From JAGVJT01 sp964471225 (GTDB lineage Bacteria > Pseudomonadota > Gammaproteobacteria > Legionellales > Legionellaceae), in contig CAYYEZ010000058.1 in the NCBI GenBank assembly GCA_964471225.1, positions 1 to 39,519 of the forward strand: DNA of 39,519 bases, in the 5' to 3' direction. The notes under the pieces were generated by a model. The model saw only the letters and a program-made list of their open reading frames with translations. It did no database searches and had not been told where the DNA came from. Positions 17,754-25,862 of this stretch are shown piece after piece. Position 1 is the first letter of the stretch; each line of letters begins with the position of its first letter. The position numbers were made by a program, and so were the translations under genes.

Positions 17754-18471
17754 TCGTATCCTTTGGTTCGATAATGAGTAAGTTTGCATCATAAGTTAAA
17801 ACGCCGAGCATAATTGCATTGATTAGGCGATTAATACTGACTTTGTAGTAGTTGTTTGACGAAAGTGGATTGGCTCGTGCGGGGTCGGCTACAATGACAC
17901 GTCGATGGACATCATTATAGCCACATAGTACGACAAAGTGACCGCAAGGAGTTCCATGGATATCATCGTAAATTGATTGACCTTCTGGAGTAAATCGTTC
18001 TCTTGCGCAACGATATAAGTAGGTTACGCTTAGGCCTGTCATAATAGGAATGTTGCGATCAAAATAACTTTTTAATAATCGGGTGCTCAATGTTTTAAAT
18101 TTAATGACGCCGTTATGCTCCAGATAACGTTGATATGCATGATTGAGCTGCTGCTGTCCTTCCGATTGTTTTTTTTCTTTCGATTGGATAATCAGCTTCT
18201 CGAGCAAATCGGCTTTAGCATATCCTTGGGGCGTAAACCAAGTCGGATCAAAAATATCGACGTTATTGACATAAATCGTGGTATTAAAATTTGAATTTAA
18301 CGCATCGATAGCTAAAAATGGCGCGAGAGTCCCGCCTGAAACAGAACGCTCGACGCGTTGAATGACTTTTTCTAGCGGCACGGAATGGTTAAAGTGCTCA
18401 TAAATTGCGTGTAAGCAAGTTGGACCGCAGGTTTCGTCGTTGGGTTGATTTTGTATGGTAAGGTTGATCAT
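17728..18471 (-). CDS. C39-like papain-fold cysteine peptidase of the amidoligase cluster
   Basis: First gene of the minus-strand cluster. The 247 residues show a papain-fold triad: Cys15 in NDETCGPTC preceded by the usual Gln (Q9), His178 in PCGHFVVLCGY, and Asp196 in VIVADPA. There is no transporter or transmembrane part, so it is a stand-alone soluble peptidase, not a bacteriocin ABC exporter. In other bacteria similar C39 proteins beside RimK/RLAN ligases can be fused to a GNAT domain (recalled, not checked); none is present here. A TTG at 18480 could extend it by three residues; I prefer ATG 18471. It may cleave a peptide precursor or act in reverse as a transferase on the ligase product. 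Confidence 0.82.
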   Translation of the reverse strand: MINLTIQNQPNDETCGPTCLHAIYEHFNHSVPLEKVIQRVERSVSGGTLAPFLAIDALNSNFNTTIYVNNVDIFDPTWFTPQGYAKADLLEKLIIQSKEKKQSEGQQQLNHAYQRYLEHNGVIKFKTLSTRLLKSYFDRNIPIMTGLSVTYLYRCARERFTPEGQSIYDDIHGTPCGHFVVLCGYNDVHRRVIVADPARANPLSSNNYYKVSINRLINAIMLGVLTYDANLLIIEPKDTNGNNYRHG

Positions 18472-18492
18472 CGTCTTCAAACATGTTAGAAC
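18464..18492 (+). promoter_or_regulatory. Candidate uvrA promoter
   Basis: TTGATC (18464-18469), 17 bp, TAGAAC (18487-18492), 40 bp upstream of the uvrA ATG and overlapping the start of the divergent peptidase-like gene. Each hexamer matches four of six consensus bases. I see no LexA/SOS box of the E. coli type here. Confidence 0.3.
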
Positions 18493-18500
18493 CCTCTTCT

Positions 18501-18529
18501 AAGTTAGTGCGAGCATTCTCTTTTGTCAA
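18501..18529 (-). promoter_or_regulatory. Candidate promoter of the amidoligase cluster
   Basis: On the minus strand a perfect -35 TTGACA (18524-18529) is followed after 17 bp by TAACTT (18501-18506), a weak -10 with three of six consensus bases. It lies 30 bp upstream of the peptidase-like start and next to the divergent uvrA start. Only the -35 match is strong. Confidence 0.4.
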
Positions 18530-18532
18530 TCA

Positions 18533-21295
18533 ATGAAAATTAAAATTCGCGGTGCAAGAACACATAACTTGAAGAATATACACGTTGATATTCCGAGAGA
18601 TAAACTCACTATCATTACGGGCTTATCGGGCTCGGGAAAATCTTCGTTGGCCTTCGATACGCTGTATGCAGAAGGACAGCGGCGTTACGTCGAATCTCTC
18701 TCTGCTTATGCGAGACAATTTTTATCGATGATGGAAAAACCTGACGTAGATTCAATCGAAGGTTTATCTCCGGCCATTGCGATTGAGCAAAAAGCAACCT
18801 CACATAACCCACGCTCGACGGTGGGCACGACAACAGAAATTTATGATTATTTAAGGCTTTTATTTGCACGGGTTGGCGAGCCTCATTGCCCGACGCACCA
18901 TGTGCATTTGAATGCACAAACGGTCAGTCAGATGGTTGATCAGGTGCTAACCATGCCTCATGAGTCACGCATTATGATTTTAGCGCCGTGTGTGCGAGAT
19001 AGGAAAGGTGAGCACACACAATTATTTCAGCAACTACAGGCTCAAGGTTACGTGCGCGTTCGTATTGATGGAAAGCTTTATGAGATGGAAGAATTACCCG
19101 CACTGAACGGCAAGCAAAAACATAGTATCGACGTTGTCGTAGATAGATTAGTCATTCGAGAAGGGATCGCGGCCCGATTAAGTGAGTCGTTTGAAAGTGC
19201 GCTCGCTGTAGGTGAGGGATTGGTTGTTGTGGCATCGATGGATAGTTTGTTTGAGGATATTCTTTTCTCTTCTACGTTTTCATGCCCTGAATGTGGATAT
19301 TGTTTAAGCGAATTAGAGCCGCGATTATTTTCGTTCAATAATCCTGCGGGTGCTTGCCCCACATGTGATGGATTAGGCTTAGAAACTTTTTTTGATAAAA
19401 CACGTGTGGTCCGAGACGAGCAGCTGAGTTTGGCGGACGGAGCTATTGCAGGCTGGGATAAGCATACAACCTATTATTTTAAACTTTTAGAGCGTGTTGC
19501 AGTACATTATGACTTTTCTCTTGACGTTCCTTTTTGTGATCTTTCCACTGAGGCACAAGAGATTGTTTTACACGGCTCTAAGGCACTTCGCTTTGAGGGT
19601 GTGATCCCCAATATGGCGAGGCGCTATCGAGACTCCGACTCTCTGAGCATGAAAGAGCACTTATCAAAATATTTATCTTCTCGTCCTTGTCCGCATTGCC
19701 TAGGATCGCGTTTAAAAGAGGCCGCAAGATTTGTTTTTGTTCAAGGTAAGCCTTTGTCTGAGATTGTTGCTTACTCGATTGACGACGCTTACGCTTTTTT
19801 TAAGCAACTGACGCTGACTGGGCATAAACAGATGATTGCTCAAAAAATCAATCAAGAAATCATGGCTCGATTAGGTTTTTTAATTGATGTGGGGCTCGAG
19901 TATTTAAGCTTATCTCGACCTTCGGAAACATTGTCTGGCGGAGAAGCCCAGCGTATTCGCTTGGCTAGTCAAATTGGTTCGGGCTTAGTCGGTGTGATGT
20001 ACGTGTTAGATGAGCCTTCGATTGGATTACATCAGCGTGATAATACGCGCCTACTTAAAACGCTCACACACTTGCGAGATTTGGGTAATACGGTGATCGT
20101 TGTTGAGCATGATGAAGATGCGATTATGATGGCTGATCATGTGATTGATGTCGGTCCTGGTGCAGGTGTACATGGGGGCGAGATAGTGGCAGAAGGTACG
20201 CCTGCAATGATTATGGCTAATCCCTCATCCTTAACTGGCCAATATTTATCAAGAAAAACAAGTATTGCCGTACCTAAAACGCGAACGCCTTATGATGAGA
20301 CACGTCTCATTCGTCTAATGGGTGTGACTTGTAATAATTTAAACGAAGTGGATGTGGCCATCCCGATTGGACTTATGACCTGCATCACCGGCGTGTCAGG
20401 CTCAGGGAAGTCGAGCTTAATTAATGATACGTTATTTCCTTTGGCAAGTACGATACTCAATCGCGCAAAACTACATCTCACCGGGCGTGTTCAAGATATC
20501 AGTGGTTTCCATCATTGTGATAAAGTGATTGATATTGATCAAAGTCCAATTGGCCGTACACCGCGTTCAAATCCTGCGACCTATACAGGATTATTCACTC
20601 CAATTCGTGAGTTATTTGCAGCCACCCCCGAGGCGCGTGCTCGGGGGTATCAACCAGGACGCTTTAGTTTTAATGTGAAAGGTGGGCGTTGTGAGGCATG
20701 CCAGGGTGATGGTCTTATCAAAGTAGAAATGCATTTTTTACCTGACATGTACGTGACGTGTGATGTGTGTAAAGGAAAGCGCTATAATCGCGAAACACTC
20801 GAGGTGCATTATAAAGGTAAGACGATTCATGAAGTATTAGAAATGACGGTCGAAGAAGCTTGTTCATTTTTTAGTGCAGTCCCGTCGCTGGCAAGAAAAT
20901 GTGAGACGTTATTAGATGTGGGGTTATCTTACTTACGTATTGGTCAAAGTGCGACGACACTTTCTGGTGGGGAGGCTCAGCGTATCAAACTAGCGCGAGA
21001 GCTCTCTAAGCGAGATACGGGAAAAACGCTGTATATTTTGGATGAGCCGACCACAGGCTTACATTTTCACGATATCAATCAGTTGTTGACCGTTCTTTTT
21101 CGTTTGCGAGAAAAAGGCAATACAATAGTGGTTATCGAACATAACTTGGATGTGATTAAAACAGCTGATTGGATTATCGACTTAGGCCCTGAGGGCGGCA
21201 GTAAAGGTGGAAAAATCATTGCCACAGGCACGCCAGAAACACTTGCTTCTTGCATACAATCTCACACCGGGCAATTTTTAAAGCACTATCTCTGA
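18533..21295 (+). CDS. uvrA: Excinuclease ABC subunit A
   Basis: Damage-recognition ATPase of nucleotide excision repair, working as a dimer with UvrB before UvrC incision. The 920 residues contain two ABC-type ATPase modules with Walker A GLSGSGKSS (near residue 31) and GVSGSGKSS (near 625), two signature regions (ETLSGGEAQRIRLASQIG and TTLSGGEAQRIKLARELS), Walker B regions YVLDEPSIGLH and YILDEPTTGLH, and zinc-finger Cys pairs (CPECGYC/CPTCDG in the first half, CEACQGDG/CDVCKGKR in the second). The UvrB-binding and insertion domains are present, so length is slightly below the usual 940. It diverges from the amidoligase cluster across 61 bp and converges on argR. No Shine-Dalgarno is obvious before ATG 18533. 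Confidence 0.97.
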   Translation: MKIKIRGARTHNLKNIHVDIPRDKLTIITGLSGSGKSSLAFDTLYAEGQRRYVESLSAYARQFLSMMEKPDVDSIEGLSPAIAIEQKATSHNPRSTVGTTTEIYDYLRLLFARVGEPHCPTHHVHLNAQTVSQMVDQVLTMPHESRIMILAPCVRDRKGEHTQLFQQLQAQGYVRVRIDGKLYEMEELPALNGKQKHSIDVVVDRLVIREGIAARLSESFESALAVGEGLVVVASMDSLFEDILFSSTFSCPECGYCLSELEPRLFSFNNPAGACPTCDGLGLETFFDKTRVVRDEQLSLADGAIAGWDKHTTYYFKLLERVAVHYDFSLDVPFCDLSTEAQEIVLHGSKALRFEGVIPNMARRYRDSDSLSMKEHLSKYLSSRPCPHCLGSRLKEAARFVFVQGKPLSEIVAYSIDDAYAFFKQLTLTGHKQMIAQKINQEIMARLGFLIDVGLEYLSLSRPSETLSGGEAQRIRLASQIGSGLVGVMYVLDEPSIGLHQRDNTRLLKTLTHLRDLGNTVIVVEHDEDAIMMADHVIDVGPGAGVHGGEIVAEGTPAMIMANPSSLTGQYLSRKTSIAVPKTRTPYDETRLIRLMGVTCNNLNEVDVAIPIGLMTCITGVSGSGKSSLINDTLFPLASTILNRAKLHLTGRVQDISGFHHCDKVIDIDQSPIGRTPRSNPATYTGLFTPIRELFAATPEARARGYQPGRFSFNVKGGRCEACQGDGLIKVEMHFLPDMYVTCDVCKGKRYNRETLEVHYKGKTIHEVLEMTVEEACSFFSAVPSLARKCETLLDVGLSYLRIGQSATTLSGGEAQRIKLARELSKRDTGKTLYILDEPTTGLHFHDINQLLTVLFRLREKGNTIVVIEHNLDVIKTADWIIDLGPEGGSKGGKIIATGTPETLASCIQSHTGQFLKHYL

Positions 21296-21312
21296 ATGTA
21301 AAAGACAATTTT

Positions 21313-21777
21313 TTATAAATGAAATAATTGCTCGATGCGTTCTTTTGTTTTCACAAGGTGTTGACTCTCTTTCGGGGCGATAAAAATCGTATCGTCGCCT
21401 GCAATGCAGCCTAAAATATCCAAATCAACACGATGCTGATCAATTATCCTGGCCACCATGCTTGCCGCACCTGGCGTCGTATGTACGACAATCATTGTAT
21501 CATTCGCATCGATATGTATAATCCATTGCCGAATAAATGATTTTTCTTGTGGAGAGGTGAGCTCGTGAATCAAGCCTGCCTCGTGTGGCAATTTATATTG
21601 TGTTTTTCCTTTATTGTCGACAAGTTTCACTGCCCCGATCTGATGAAGTAATCTAGAGATTTTAGATTGACTGATGACGATACCTTGGCGCTCAAAAGCG
21701 TGTTGAATCTCTGACTGTGTTCTTGCTTGACCGGCTAATAAAATCTCGCGGAGTAAGTGCGTGGTGCTGAGGGGCAT
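21313..21777 (-). CDS. argR: Arginine repressor ArgR
   Basis: Hexameric DNA-binding regulator that uses arginine as corepressor. The 154 residues have the N-terminal winged helix-turn-helix (ARTQSEIQHAFERQGIVISQSKISRLL), a linker, and the C-terminal oligomerisation and arginine-binding domain with HTTPGAASMVARIID and GCIAGDDTIFIAP (the conserved GDDT acidic pair). Length is standard. It converges on uvrA and is divergent from the membrane-protein gene at 21942, whose upstream region carries a textbook tandem ARG box. No arginine-biosynthesis gene is adjacent. Confidence 0.95.
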   Translation of the reverse strand: MPLSTTHLLREILLAGQARTQSEIQHAFERQGIVISQSKISRLLHQIGAVKLVDNKGKTQYKLPHEAGLIHELTSPQEKSFIRQWIIHIDANDTMIVVHTTPGAASMVARIIDQHRVDLDILGCIAGDDTIFIAPKESQHLVKTKERIEQLFHL

Positions 21778-21878
21778 GATTTTTTAACTTTGTTTTATTA
21801 ATTCTTAAGCAATGTATCATTTTTTCCTCTCTGACAAAATATCATAACCATTTTTTAGCAGTAAAATTCAAAAATGTA

Positions 21879-21907
21879 TTGCAATTATGAATATATATTC
21901 ATAATAT
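21879..21907 (+). promoter_or_regulatory. Promoter of the 21942 membrane-protein gene, overlapped by ARG boxes
   Basis: TTGCAA (21879-21884), 17 bp, TAATAT (21902-21907): four and four of six consensus bases at ideal spacing. The ARG box fills the spacer and touches the -10, the expected arrangement for ArgR repression. A GGAAG ribosome-binding site sits 7 bp before ATG 21942. Confidence 0.6.
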
Positions 21908-21924
21908 CCGTATATATATTCAAA
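21886..21924 (+). promoter_or_regulatory. Tandem ARG boxes (ArgR operator)
   Basis: Box 1 (21886-21903) is TATGAATATATATTCATA, a perfect match to the E. coli half-sites TGAAT-WWWW-ATTCA and part of a 22-bp perfect palindrome (21884-21905). Box 2 (21907-21924) has a perfect right half ATTCA and a left half CGTAT with three of five matches. The two 18-bp boxes are separated by 3 bp, the spacing typical of ArgR operators that bind one hexamer. Confidence 0.8.
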
Positions 21925-21941
21925 TTAATGGAAGCTTAATC

Positions 21942-23096
21942 ATGCTAAAAACAGAAGAGGTATCTTTACCCTTGGTTATAGAAAAACCAAATAAATTAGA
22001 GGCACAAAAAATCGCGGCACAAATCATTGGCGGACTGGGTGCGCTGGGTGTGGCATTACAAAATTATCCAGCTGTTTCGTTGTTTGTGACCGGTATAGCC
22101 AGAGGCTTTACCTCCATGAGTAGATTACTAACGTGGTCGATTGAGATTGGTTCATTCATGACTGGTGCGATGTGCAGTGGATTGGTTAATTTTTGGATGA
22201 ATGTCGAGTTGCTTGAGGGATTTTTTAAGAGAGTTTTTTCCCACAATGACTATCAATACAAACGATTAAATTTATCCCGTCTACAAAAATTACAATATTT
22301 CGGAGGTATCTTTGTCTTTGTTGTCACAGGTATTTTATTTGGGTTGATGGCGTTTACCTTTGCGATGACAGGACCATTTGCGATACTTTCGATTGCTGCG
22401 GGTGTTTTTGTTGCGGCAATTATGACGATTCAAGAGGTGGAAACTTGGTTGGGGAGTTATGAAAGTAAAGGTATTGAAACGCAAGAAAAGTTAAGCAAGC
22501 AGCAGTTGTTGGGTAAATCAATAGGACATCTGATTGCTATTGGTAATGTGTTAGCGCTGAGTTTGTTGTTCACACTGAGTCTTTCTGAGTTCTTATGTGC
22601 GTTGCATGTGGCGACTTTTCCTGCATTAGTTGCAGGTGGTTTAGTTGCGTTCACTTTTGGCGCATTTACTGAATATTATTTTTATAATTTTTATCTTGCT
22701 AACTTTTGTAAAGATTTTAAAGAAAACTGGAATAACATGCTTGCATCGTCTCAAGCATGGTTAGGTTTAGCTTGTGTGTCCATCAACGCTTTTGTGAATG
22801 CTGCACTGACCTATGCTGGCGTGTTGTTATTAACGGATGTATTCATCGCCGCGAGTTTTGCTTTGCCGCCAATGGGTATCATGATAGCTTTATCAGCAAT
22901 TTCTGCTATTTTTGCAGGCAGTGCGTCATTTATTTTAGGATTGGATTTCTGGACTCGTCAAAATCCAGCGAAAAAAGAGCTCCCTGTAACTGTCGTAAAA
23001 AAGCCATCGTTTATCAGCAGTGGGGTGAATTTTTTTGCAAAGTCATTTGCGATGACTGAAGCCGAGGTTAGTCTCGAATGCCCACACCTTTCTTGA
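21942..23096 (+). CDS. Unknown polytopic membrane protein, predicted ArgR-regulated
   Basis: A 384-residue integral membrane protein that I cannot assign to a family. Long hydrophobic blocks lie at about 27-60, 65-90, 118-168, 200-245 and 275-335, enough for about eight to ten helices. They are separated by short charged loops (FFKRVFSHNDYQYKRLNLSRL; YLANFCKDFKENWNN; EVETWLGSYESKGIETQEKL). Both termini are polar and there is no signal peptide. No transporter signature is evident. The gene has its own promoter with a tandem ARG box, so it is probably derepressed when arginine is low; a role in arginine uptake or in life inside an arginine-poor host is inference. Its last 29 bp overlap the convergent yadH gene. 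Confidence 0.75.
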   Translation: MLKTEEVSLPLVIEKPNKLEAQKIAAQIIGGLGALGVALQNYPAVSLFVTGIARGFTSMSRLLTWSIEIGSFMTGAMCSGLVNFWMNVELLEGFFKRVFSHNDYQYKRLNLSRLQKLQYFGGIFVFVVTGILFGLMAFTFAMTGPFAILSIAAGVFVAAIMTIQEVETWLGSYESKGIETQEKLSKQQLLGKSIGHLIAIGNVLALSLLFTLSLSEFLCALHVATFPALVAGGLVAFTFGAFTEYYFYNFYLANFCKDFKENWNNMLASSQAWLGLACVSINAFVNAALTYAGVLLLTDVFIAASFALPPMGIMIALSAISAIFAGSASFILGLDFWTRQNPAKKELPVTVVKKPSFISSGVNFFAKSFAMTEAEVSLECPHLS

Positions 23097-23838
23097 TTAA
23101 AACGCAGTTTAGCGTTGCTAAAATGACGAGTAAGGTTAAGATGGCACAAATTGCCAGAGTCATATTGATTTCCTGAGTTCCGAGCATCAGCTGTCGTGTG
23201 GCGCTAATAATGCAATAGATGGGATTCAAGAACATGATTTTTTGCCAGAAGGGACTGAGCATGGTTTTATTATAAAAAATACCACCCAGATAAATGAGTG
23301 GTGTCAAAATGAATGTTGGGATGAATGCGATTTCATCAAAATTTCGTGCCAACATCCCATTTAAAAATCCAGCCATAGCGAATACTGCCGAGACCAGCAT
23401 AATTAGGCCCAGCGTAGGAAGGATGTGTATCAGTTGTATATCGGTAAAAAAGTAAGCAACAAGGATGACCAAGATGCCGTTAATCAGCCCGCGAACAATA
23501 CCACCAATAGCAAAACCTAAGATAAGAACACCCCAATGCATGGCGCTGACTAGCATTTCTTCAATGCTTCGCTGAAAGCGCGCAACATAAAATGAGCTGA
23601 CTACATTGTTAAATGCATTGTTGATCACCGCCAGCATGACGAGTCCTGGGGCGATAAATGTGTTGTATTTGAATCCTTCGAGTAGGCCAATACGACCACC
23701 CACAATCCCCCCAAAAATAATAAAATACAGCAATGTCGTCATGACTGGTGGTAGAAAAGTTTGACTTTTAATGTTAAACATTCGGACGATTTCTCGTCGT
23801 ACAAGCGTGTAGAGTGCAATGCATTGGATTTTAAACAT
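23068..23838 (-). CDS. yadH: ABC-2 type transporter permease, YadH-like
   Basis: Inner-membrane permease of an ABC exporter. The 256 residues align along their length with E. coli YadH as I recall it: VRREIVRMFNIKSQTFLPPVMTTLLYFIIFGG near the start, GLVMLAVINNAFNNVVSSFYVARFQRSIEEML, a six-helix ABC-2 membrane domain with FLNGMLARNFDEIAFIPTFILTPLIYLGGIFY, and a basic end. Substrate is unknown. The start overlaps the ATPase gene by 8 bp, so the pair is co-translated. The 3' end overlaps the convergent 21942 gene. Confidence 0.93.
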   Translation of the reverse strand: MFKIQCIALYTLVRREIVRMFNIKSQTFLPPVMTTLLYFIIFGGIVGGRIGLLEGFKYNTFIAPGLVMLAVINNAFNNVVSSFYVARFQRSIEEMLVSAMHWGVLILGFAIGGIVRGLINGILVILVAYFFTDIQLIHILPTLGLIMLVSAVFAMAGFLNGMLARNFDEIAFIPTFILTPLIYLGGIFYNKTMLSPFWQKIMFLNPIYCIISATRQLMLGTQEINMTLAICAILTLLVILATLNCVLIKKGVGIRD

Positions 23839-24742
23839 GATGAACTAAATCCATGTAGAGTGCTTCAAGACGGTTAATTTTAGTTTGTACGCTACGTACA
23901 ATAATTTGGTGATTTATCAGATGTATAAAAATATCGTTCAGGGTGTGTTGATGCTCTAACCGCAACTCAAAAGTGTGAGTATCAATGATCTCGACCATGT
24001 CTTTCATTGCTTCAGGGAGCGTAGTCAACTCAGTGACCGTATTAAAAACATAAGTCTGATGTGAAAGCGTATCAAGCAATGCCCGCATCGATGTGTTTTT
24101 GATAATCTCGCCATGATTAATGATCGCAATATTTTTACAAAGGCGTTCTGCCTCTTCAAGATAATGCGTGGTCAAAATGATGGTGGTTCCAGTTTTATTA
24201 ATTTCCGTGAGAAAGTCCCAAATGACACGGCGAATTTCAACATCAACGCCGGCAGTAGGCTCATCTAAAATCAATATTCGTGGATCATGGACGAGGGCTC
24301 GTGCAATCATTAATCGTCGCCTCATTCCGCCAGAGAGTTGCCTCACTTGATGAAGACGTTTGTCTTTGAGTCCCAGCTGCTCGAGCAGTGCACAAGCGCG
24401 AATCTTTGCTTGGTGACGCGGTAGCCCGTAATATCCTGCTTGATTCAAAAGCACTTGCTCACAGGTTTCAAAAACATTGATATTAATTTCTTGAGGAACT
24501 AAGCCCAAAAGGCGCTTAGCATGTGTGGTTTCACGGTCAAGACTTCGGCCGTAAATCTCAATATGCCCTGCGGTTTTGCGAATAAGTGTTGAGATAAGAC
24601 CAATAGTGGTCGATTTCCCAGCACCATTTGCTCCGAGCAAAGCAAAAAAATCACCTGCTTTGACAGCGAGGTCTATGCCTTTGAGGGCCTCAACACCATT
24701 TTTATAGGTTTTTTTGAGGCCTTTAATCTCTAGAGCATACAA
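23831..24742 (-). CDS. yadG: ABC transporter ATP-binding protein, YadG-like
   Basis: ATPase partner of YadH. The 303 residues have Walker A GANGAGKST (near residue 37), Q-loop LVPQEININVFET, signature LSGGMRRRLMIARAL, Walker B ILILDEPTAGVD and the switch His in TTHYLEEAERL. A C-terminal extension of about 90 residues ends in NRLEALYMDLV, typical of this drug/polysaccharide-type exporter ATPase. ATG 24742 lies 9 bp after the rplS stop without a clear Shine-Dalgarno, so it is probably read from the ribosomal operon transcript. Confidence 0.94.
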   Translation of the reverse strand: MYALEIKGLKKTYKNGVEALKGIDLAVKAGDFFALLGANGAGKSTTIGLISTLIRKTAGHIEIYGRSLDRETTHAKRLLGLVPQEININVFETCEQVLLNQAGYYGLPRHQAKIRACALLEQLGLKDKRLHQVRQLSGGMRRRLMIARALVHDPRILILDEPTAGVDVEIRRVIWDFLTEINKTGTTIILTTHYLEEAERLCKNIAIINHGEIIKNTSMRALLDTLSHQTYVFNTVTELTTLPEAMKDMVEIIDTHTFELRLEHQHTLNDIFIHLINHQIIVRSVQTKINRLEALYMDLVHHV

Positions 24743-24751
24743 TTTAGTGAC

Positions 24752-25114
24752 TTAATCTGCTTTTTTAAGCGGAAGCTTTTCTCTAATACGAGCAGCTCTT
24801 CCTGACAAGTTGCGCAGATAATAGAGTTTTGCACGACGCACATCACCACGACGTTTTACTGTGATGCTATCAACGATCGGGCTGTAAGTTTGGAATACAC
24901 GCTCTACACCCACGTTGTGTGAAATTTTACGCACAGTAAAAGCAGAGTTTAAGCCACGATTACGTTTTGCAATAACGACACCCTCAAATGCCTGCAAGCG
25001 CTCACGTGAGCCTTCTTTTACTTTAACCTGCACTAAAACAGTGTCGCCTGGACCAAACTCTGGAATAGTTTTATTCATTTGTTCAGCATTAATTTGGTCG
25101 ATAATCTTACTCAT
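24752..25114 (-). CDS. rplS: 50S ribosomal protein L19
   Basis: Large-subunit protein at the 30S-50S interface. The 120 residues contain the family core FGPGDTVLVQVKVKEGSRERLQAFEGVVIAK, RGLNSAFTVRKISHNVGVERVFQTYSP and the C-terminal RRGDVRRAKLYYLRNLSGRAARI. AGGAG lies 7 bp before the ATG, and the gene starts 8 bp inside the end of trmD. Standard length and operon position (rpsP-rimM-trmD-rplS). Confidence 0.98.
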   Translation of the reverse strand: MSKIIDQINAEQMNKTIPEFGPGDTVLVQVKVKEGSRERLQAFEGVVIAKRNRGLNSAFTVRKISHNVGVERVFQTYSPIVDSITVKRRGDVRRAKLYYLRNLSGRAARIREKLPLKKAD

Positions 25115-25862
25115 GATTGACTCCTAAGTACTCTTGCTTAAATTCATCAAGTAATTGTTCATCCAATTGACTCAACGACTGCGTTTCTAATAAATCTGGT
25201 CTTTTCAGCCAGGTTTTTCCTAGCGCTTGTTTCCGCCTGTAGCGCTCGATCTCTCGATGACAGCCTCCCAATAGCACAGGCGGTACATCTAAACCATCAA
25301 TGTGTGCGGGTCGGGTATAGTGTGGATAATCTAGCAGTCCAGACATAAAAGAGTCATGTACTGCAGAAGTAGGATCTCCCAAACTTCCCGGAAGTAAGCG
25401 AACAATAGCATCGATAAACACCATTGCAGCAAACTCGCCGCCACTTAATACAAAATCCCCCAAAGACCATTCTTCATCGATATCATGGGTGATGATGCGT
25501 TCATCAATCCCTTCATAACGTCCCGCTATGAAAAGTAAAGACTGCTTTTTTTTTGCAATATCAGTTAACGTTTGTTGACCAATACGCTGTCCTTGCGGAC
25601 TTAAGTAAACTGTTCGACAGGTCTTCGGCAATGTTGCTTTTGCATGCGTAATTGCAGCGTGCAATGGAGCGTACATCATGACCATGCCAGGACCACCACC
25701 ATAAGGCTTGTCATCAACCGCACAGTGCGGTGGTTTAGCCCACTCGCGAGGGTTAAATACCTCAACCTTCGCCAGATTTGATTCAAGTGCGCGGCCCACG
25801 ATGCCTTGCCTCAATGCCGAAAACATCTCCGGCATAATGCTGATCACACCCATTTCAAGCAT
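25107..25862 (-). CDS. trmD: tRNA (guanine37-N1)-methyltransferase
   Basis: SAM-dependent SPOUT methyltransferase that makes m1G37 in tRNAs reading CNN codons and others, preventing +1 frameshifting. The 251 residues show GVISIMPEMFSALRQGIVGRAL, DDKPYGGGPGMVMM, the trefoil-knot SAM site around FIAGRYEGIDERI and LSGGEFAAMVFIDAIVRLLPG, and the C-terminal DNA/tRNA-binding helices (RYRRKQALGKTWLKRPDLL). The start codon shares one base with the rimM stop (TGATG); the internal Met4 is an alternative start. Confidence 0.97.
   Translation of the reverse strand: MLEMGVISIMPEMFSALRQGIVGRALESNLAKVEVFNPREWAKPPHCAVDDKPYGGGPGMVMMYAPLHAAITHAKATLPKTCRTVYLSPQGQRIGQQTLTDIAKKKQSLLFIAGRYEGIDERIITHDIDEEWSLGDFVLSGGEFAAMVFIDAIVRLLPGSLGDPTSAVHDSFMSGLLDYPHYTRPAHIDGLDVPPVLLGGCHREIERYRRKQALGKTWLKRPDLLETQSLSQLDEQLLDEFKQEYLGVNHE

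Noticed and set aside
18481..18532. LexA/SOS box upstream of uvrA
   Set aside because: No CTGT-N8-ACAG-like palindrome is present in the divergent region.
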